This document shows positions 31,365 through 35,329 of a stretch of DNA of 35,329 nt, piece after piece. The DNA comes from Oscillospiraceae bacterium (GTDB lineage Bacteria > Bacillota > Clostridia > Oscillospirales > Oscillospiraceae). Numbering within the stretch: the first letter of the stretch is position 1; each line of letters starts with the position of its first letter. Position numbers and translations under genes: made by a program. The notes below the pieces were generated by a model. The model saw nothing but the letters and a program-made list of their open reading frames with translations. It was not told the DNA's origin and did no database searches. The stretch lies in the NCBI GenBank assembly GCA_017632775.1, contig JAGBQR010000013.1:1-35329 (forward strand), read 5' to 3'.

Positions 31365-32129
31365 ATGAATATTTCCCGAAAAACCTGTTTCTTTTTCAGT
31401 GCATACGGAGGCACAGAACGCGTTGCACGGCTGCTCAGCGAAAAGCTTGGCATAGAGAAATACGTCTTCAATTTCACATCCGATTCCGTCTTCCTTGATT
31501 TTCGGGAGGATGATCTTGTTGTATTCTGCGTTCCCGTATACGGCGGAAGGATCCCGTCCCCCATTTACGACCGCATGAAGGATATATCCGGGAAAAAGAC
31601 TCCCGCGGTCGTCGTCACGGTCTACGGCAACAGAGCCGTTGACGACGCCGGCATCGAGATGCGCGATCTGGTCAGCTCCAAAGGCTTTGTCGTGGTCGGA
31701 TACGCGGAGTTCATCGCTCCGCACAGTCTTGCCCCCCAGTACGGTGCCGGCCGGCCGGACTCCTCCGACATTTCGGTAATGGATCATTTTGCCTCTGAAC
31801 TCTCCTCCCGGATCGAGGCGACAGACAAACCGCAGCCGGTGACCGTTCCCGGGAACAGACCATATACGCGTTACAGCGGTTCCCTTGTCAAACCGGTCGT
31901 GAGCCGCAGCTGCATCCAGTGCGGCGAATGCGTGAATTTCTGCCCGGCCGGAGCCGTAGATCCCGATGAACCCAGACATATCGACGGCAAAAAGTGCATC
32001 GGCTGCATGGGCTGCATCGAACGCTGCCTGCAGGGCGCCCGTTCCGTTCCGAAGCCGGTGCAGGCCGGGATCGCACTTGCTCTTCGAAAAAGCTGTTCCG
32101 AGAGGAAGGAACCACGGTTCATTTTATAA
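31365..32129 (+). CDS. EFR1-family flavodoxin/ferredoxin fusion protein
   Basis: The 254-residue protein joins an N-terminal flavodoxin-like domain (residues 1-150; FFFSAYGGTERVARLLSEKLG, VPVYGGRIPSP) to a C-terminal 2x4Fe-4S ferredoxin domain. The latter has two clusters of cysteines: CIQCGECVNFCPAG and CIGCMGCIERC. This matches the EFR1 (EFR1 family ferrodoxin) group found in anaerobic Firmicutes, which probably carry electrons; partners are not known. GGAGGAG lies 8 bases before the ATG. It is divergent from the lysine transport operon and followed by a bidirectional terminator. Confidence 0.9.
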   Translation: MNISRKTCFFFSAYGGTERVARLLSEKLGIEKYVFNFTSDSVFLDFREDDLVVFCVPVYGGRIPSPIYDRMKDISGKKTPAVVVTVYGNRAVDDAGIEMRDLVSSKGFVVVGYAEFIAPHSLAPQYGAGRPDSSDISVMDHFASELSSRIEATDKPQPVTVPGNRPYTRYSGSLVKPVVSRSCIQCGECVNFCPAGAVDPDEPRHIDGKKCIGCMGCIERCLQGARSVPKPVQAGIALALRKSCSERKEPRFIL

Positions 32130-32136
32130 TAATTTG

Positions 32137-32174
32137 AAAAAGAAGCAGGCGCAGAAAGGCGCCTGCTTCTTTTT
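32137..32174. terminator. Bidirectional terminator, EFR1 and MATE genes
   Basis: Perfect 16-bp stem AAAAAGAAGCAGGCGC / GCGCCTGCTTCTTTTT (32137-32152 and 32159-32174) with a 6-base loop; T-runs on both strands. Confidence 0.92.
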
Positions 32175-32197
32175 CGCAGAAGACCCGCTCCTGCTCA

Positions 32198-33610
32198 TCA
32201 TCCCTCTTCTATAGGATGCAGTTTCCTTTCCGCGTCCTGCTCCTCTGCTTCGCGGATCATTCGCCGGATTGAGAGCAGCGCGGGGATCGCCAGGGCCAGT
32301 GTGAGCACATCGGCTACCGCCTGCACGGATGCTATCCCTTCCGCTCCGAAGAGACGGGAGAGCGGATAGAGAACAGGAATGAAACAGCTTCCCTGCCTTG
32401 CCGTGGCAAGCAGGATCGCGATCTTCGCCTTCCCAAGTCCGGCAGCCATGCTGTTCACGATGGCGACCCAGGCATGGATCGGAAGAGCCACAGCCTGCAG
32501 GCGGATGCACAAAGTACCAAGCCTTATCAGTTCCGCATCGCCGCTGGAAAACCACCGGATGATCTGCGGAGCGAAGACCCCCGTGAGCATAGCCATGACC
32601 AGGCCCCCCAGAAAAGCGGTCCGGGAAGCAAACCGGAAGCTTCCCCGCACCCGGTCATATCGCCGGGCGCCCCAGTTGAAGCCGGCAACCGGTTGGAAAC
32701 CGTTGGAAAACCCAAGGATGATACTGAAGCAGAACATCATGCATTTATTCGTCACCCCGATGCACGCGAGAGCCGCATCCGATATAAGTCCGGCTTCCCT
32801 GTTGATCAGAATCCCGGAAACAATGCTCAGCAACGTGCGAAACATGGAGGAGGAACCAACGGAAAGCACTTCCCTGAACATGGAAGCCTGAAAGACCACA
32901 TTCCGGATACTCAAACGAAGCATGCTTCTGCCCCTCAGATAGGGGATGATCAGAATGACAAAGCCGATCAGTTTTGATATCGCCGTAGCCAGGGAAGCGC
33001 CTGCGACTCCCATATCCAGTCCCCAGGGCAGGATGAATACCGGATCCAGAAAGCAGTTGATCACTCCGCCGATCCCCATGCCGAACATGGAATACAAGGC
33101 ACTGCCCTCTGCGCGAAGGCACTGGTTCATGACGAAGCTTGCAGCCATAAAGGGAGCCGCATACAGGACATAGGTCGCATAGTCGATAGCATACTGTTCA
33201 CAGGTCTCCGTAGCCCCGAAGAGCCTCACCATAGGTCTGCGGAAGCTGACGCCGATAAGCATGATAAGAAATCCCAGAACAAAAGCGATGCAGAAGCAGG
33301 TCGATACCGTCTGTTCCGCCTTTTTTCTGTTCCCAGCCCCGAGAAGGCGCGCGACATAACTGCTGGCTCCAACGGCAAACAGGCTGCCGGCCACCATGAT
33401 CAGGCTGTCCAGTGCGGAGTTCACGCTCACGGCAGCTGTTGCGTTCGTGCCGATGGAACTGACAAAATAGATATCCGCCATGCTGTAGATCGAGTTGATC
33501 AAAAACGAGATGATCGTCGGGTAGGCCATCGTAAGGATGACCTTCGGCAACGGCATCGAGAGCATCATGTTCTCCCGTTTCAGCTGCCGGCTTTCTTTTC
33601 TGTCTGTCAT
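32198..33610 (-). CDS. MATE-family efflux transporter
   Basis: The 470-residue protein has about twelve membrane segments in two homologous halves and fits the DinF/NorM-type MATE exporters, which expel cationic compounds using sodium or proton gradients. Diagnostic stretches are MLSMPLPKVILTMAYPTIISFLINSIYSMADIYFV near the N-terminus, the SSYVARLLGAGNRKKAEQ loop, and GFSNGFQPVAGFNWGARRYDRV in the second half. An AAGGGA precedes the ATG. No regulator is adjacent. The actual substrate cannot be deduced. Confidence 0.92.
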   Translation of the reverse strand: MTDRKESRQLKRENMMLSMPLPKVILTMAYPTIISFLINSIYSMADIYFVSSIGTNATAAVSVNSALDSLIMVAGSLFAVGASSYVARLLGAGNRKKAEQTVSTCFCIAFVLGFLIMLIGVSFRRPMVRLFGATETCEQYAIDYATYVLYAAPFMAASFVMNQCLRAEGSALYSMFGMGIGGVINCFLDPVFILPWGLDMGVAGASLATAISKLIGFVILIIPYLRGRSMLRLSIRNVVFQASMFREVLSVGSSSMFRTLLSIVSGILINREAGLISDAALACIGVTNKCMMFCFSIILGFSNGFQPVAGFNWGARRYDRVRGSFRFASRTAFLGGLVMAMLTGVFAPQIIRWFSSGDAELIRLGTLCIRLQAVALPIHAWVAIVNSMAAGLGKAKIAILLATARQGSCFIPVLYPLSRLFGAEGIASVQAVADVLTLALAIPALLSIRRMIREAEEQDAERKLHPIEEG

Positions 33611-33670
33611 ACCGATTCCCTTTTCCGTATTCCGTGCTTTTCCCTGTTTATTATTTTACTATTTGTAAAA

Positions 33671-33700
33671 AGTATAACACCTCCGCTGCTTCCCGGTAAA
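33671..33700 (-). promoter_or_regulatory. Promoter of the MATE transporter gene
   Basis: Minus strand TTTACC (33695-33700), 18-base spacer, TATACT (33671-33676), about 60 bases before the start codon. Confidence 0.5.
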
Positions 33701-33790
33701 GCATTTCTTTTTCCCTTTCTTTTGTGTATTTGGTAAAAAAACACCTATCCCCGCCGCTCGTATTCCGCTCAGAATTGTAGGAGCTGACGA

Positions 33791-33819
33791 TTGCATTTTC
33801 CTGTTCCATCCAGTATAAT
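33791..33819 (+). promoter_or_regulatory. Promoter of pyrR-uracil permease operon
   Basis: TTGCAT (33791-33796), 17-base spacer, consensus TATAAT (33814-33819). Confidence 0.72.
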
Positions 33820-33846
33820 TCCACACAGAAAAAAGGTTTTTAAAAA

Positions 33847-33950
33847 CGGTACAGAGAGACCGGCAAAATCGACATATGGTACAGTGCTGATCAGTCAGTC
33901 TGCTTATTTTGTGTCTTGCCGGGTACCGGCAGGGCATTTTTCTTTTTGAG
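33847..33950 (+). promoter_or_regulatory. PyrR-type RNA attenuator upstream of pyrR
   Basis: The leader holds three mutually exclusive parts. A binding-loop hairpin CGGT-ACAGAGAG-ACCG (33847-33862) resembles the PyrR site consensus (UCCNGNGAGG). Its 3' side with the next bases, CCGGCAA (33860-33866), can instead pair with TTGCCGG (33916-33922) as an antiterminator. That same TTGCCGG is the left arm of the terminator CTTGCCGG / CCGGCAGG (33915-33922 and 33926-33933), followed by ATTTTTCTTTTT. PyrR with UMP would stabilise the first hairpin and so termination. Confidence 0.8.
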
Positions 33951-33956
33951 GTGCAC

Positions 33957-34499
33957 ATGAGAGTCAAAGCCAGACTGATGGACGAAGCCGCCATGAACCG
34001 CGCCTTGATGCGGATCTCCCATGAGATCGTGGAAAAAAACAAGGGCGCCGAAAACCTCTGTCTCGTCGGGATCCTGCGGAGAGGATGGCCGCTGGCGCAG
34101 AAGCTTCAGCAGAACATACTCGCCATCGAGAGCATCACTGTCCCCTGCGGGAGCGTCGATATCCGGTTTTACCGGGATGACCTCTCCCATATTTCCGAAT
34201 CCCCCACCATCCAGCATTCGGAGCTTCCTTTCGATGTCAATGAGAAAGACATCGTACTTGTGGATGACGTCCTGTATACCGGCCGTACGGTGCGGGCAGC
34301 CATCGAAGCGGTTTTCCGCTGCGGAAGGCCGAAAAGCATCCAATTCGCTGTACTGGTCGACCGGGGACATCGCGAACTTCCGATCCGCGCTGATTATGTC
34401 GGAAAGAACGTACCGACTTCCCGTACGGAAATGATCGAAGTCCGGATTCCCGAGTATGACGATGAAACGGCCGTATATCTGGTGGATCTGAGCGAGTGA
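33957..34499 (+). CDS. pyrR: Pyrimidine operon attenuator / uracil phosphoribosyltransferase PyrR
   Basis: The 180-residue protein carries the phosphoribosyltransferase PRPP loop VDDVLYTGRT (residues 102-111) and the PyrR-typical RRGWPLAQ, DIRFYRDD and PTSRTEMIEVR stretches. It binds pyr leader RNA in response to UMP and PRPP, and can make UMP from uracil. ATG 33957 is chosen because the AGG of GAGGTG lies 6 bases upstream and the protein then begins exactly at the family start; an ATG at 33909 would translate the terminator. The adjacent attenuator implies autoregulation. The downstream permease is probably in the same operon, 52 bases away. Confidence 0.95.
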   Translation: MRVKARLMDEAAMNRALMRISHEIVEKNKGAENLCLVGILRRGWPLAQKLQQNILAIESITVPCGSVDIRFYRDDLSHISESPTIQHSELPFDVNEKDIVLVDDVLYTGRTVRAAIEAVFRCGRPKSIQFAVLVDRGHRELPIRADYVGKNVPTSRTEMIEVRIPEYDDETAVYLVDLSE

Positions 34500-34551
34500 A
34501 TCCGCTCATTTTCATATATATTTTCATTTAAGATTATTTAGAAAGGTAACA

Positions 34552-35329
34552 ATGAAAATGGGAAAAGACAAAAAAGTAATCGACGGCCCGATTTATGACG
34601 CCAGAGAACTCGGGACACCGAGAATGCTCGTCCTCGGTGTGCAGCATCTGTTCGCCATGTTCGGTGCGACGGTCCTTGTCCCGATCCTGACCGGACTGAG
34701 TGTTTCCGCAACGCTGCTTTTCGCCGGTCTCGCCACGCTGTTCATGCATCTGGTCACGAAGAGAAAGGTCCCTGTTTTCCTCGGCTCCTCCTTTGCCTTC
34801 CTCGGCGGCTACTTCGCGGTCGTTGCGTCCGGTGCCGAACTCGGTCTCTCCCAGCGTGAAGCGCTGCCCTATGCCTGTGTGGGCGTAGCCTGCGCCGGTC
34901 TGCTTTACCTGGTCCTCTCGCTGATCTGCAAAGTCTTCGGCTCGAAGAACGTCATGCGCTTCTTCCCGCCCGTTGTCACCGGCCCGATCATCATTGCCAT
35001 CGGTCTGATCCTGGCGCCTTCCGCAATCAACAACTGCTCCTCCAACTGGTGGATCGCCCTGATCGCGATCGTCGTCGTGATCGCCTGCAACATCTGGGGC
35101 AAGGGCATGATCAAGATCGTCCCGATCCTGATGGGTGTCCTCGTTTCCTACCTCGTCGCTGCCGTGACCGGTCAGGTCGACTTCAGCGGTGTGAAGGAAG
35201 CCGCCTGGATCGGCATCCCCTTCCAGACCCAGGATACTGTTTTCGGACTCTTCGCGTCCGGAAATGTCAACACCGGTCTTCTTGTCTCCTCGATCATCAT
35301 GATCGTTCCGATCGCTTTCGCCACCATGA
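34552..35329 (+). CDS. Uracil/xanthine permease, NCS2 family (3' end cut by window)
   Basis: The frame opens at ATG 34552 (GAAAGG 6 bases upstream) and stays open to the window edge, giving 259 N-terminal residues. It is a hydrophobic, UraA-like transporter of about 420-430 residues in full: ELGTPRMLVLGVQHLFAMFGATVLVPILTGL is the family's N-terminal hallmark, and FLGSSFAFLGG and FFPPVVTGPIIIAIGL follow. The window stops at IAFATM-E, just where the catalytic glutamate motif (TxxEHxGD) begins. It would import uracil, consistent with PyrR upstream. A xanthine substrate is possible but less likely given that context. Confidence 0.93.
   Translation, partial: MKMGKDKKVIDGPIYDARELGTPRMLVLGVQHLFAMFGATVLVPILTGLSVSATLLFAGLATLFMHLVTKRKVPVFLGSSFAFLGGYFAVVASGAELGLSQREALPYACVGVACAGLLYLVLSLICKVFGSKNVMRFFPPVVTGPIIIAIGLILAPSAINNCSSNWWIALIAIVVVIACNIWGKGMIKIVPILMGVLVSYLVAAVTGQVDFSGVKEAAWIGIPFQTQDTVFGLFASGNVNTGLLVSSIIMIVPIAFATM

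Overview
The window reads as chromosomal DNA of an anaerobic Bacillota (Firmicutes) bacterium, probably a clostridial-type gut organism of medium GC content. Evidence for this: strong GGAGG-type ribosome binding sites, many intrinsic hairpin terminators, a lysine riboswitch, a PyrR attenuator, an EFR1-type flavodoxin/ferredoxin, an EIIC-only PTS-like permease, and lipoprotein-rich surface genes. I do not assign a family. No rRNA, tRNA, CRISPR array, insertion sequence or phage gene was seen. Gene density is high and most units have recognisable promoters and terminators.

Layout. 1-3.8 kb: 3' part of an FAD/NAD(P) oxidoreductase with Fe-S cysteines, a histidine phosphatase, an aldehyde dehydrogenase, and (minus) 5-formyl-THF cyclo-ligase. 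3.8-8.2 kb: two minus-strand lipoproteins (Ig-like repeats; leucine-rich repeats) interleaved with a zinc-ribbon membrane protein and a YdcF-like protein. 8.3-12.2 kb: minus-strand tetR-lon operon and cdsA. 12.4-12.8 kb: a CsoR-family regulator with a histidine-rich N-terminal tail. 12.9-18.9 kb: a minus-strand cluster running from a 1080-residue secreted SGNH esterase-like protein through a small hypothetical protein, an SH3-like membrane protein with repeated WSGGGG tails (start codon out of frame), a cysteine-rich protein with an internal lipobox, to a small PflA-like radical SAM protein. This cluster is the least explained part of the window.

19.2-23.2 kb: plus-strand NAD salvage operon (EIIC_2-like permease, nadE, nicotinate phosphoribosyltransferase, nadD). 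The last three enzymes make NAD from nicotinate, so the permease is a candidate importer of a pyridine precursor. 23.2-26.5 kb: minus-strand glutamate (GltS/ESS) and proline (PutP) sodium symporters. 26.6-28.3 kb: a LysR regulator translationally coupled to truA. 28.3-31.2 kb: a minus-strand polar amino acid ABC transporter under a lysine riboswitch, hence probably a lysine importer. 31.4-33.6 kb: an EFR1-family protein and a MATE exporter. 33.8 kb to the end: pyrR behind a PyrR-type attenuator, followed by a uracil permease cut by the window edge.

The most promising leads are the radical SAM / cysteine-rich lipobox protein pair with its surface-protein neighbours, and the orphan EIIC permease at the head of the NAD salvage operon. 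All family assignments are from motif reading only; no search was run.
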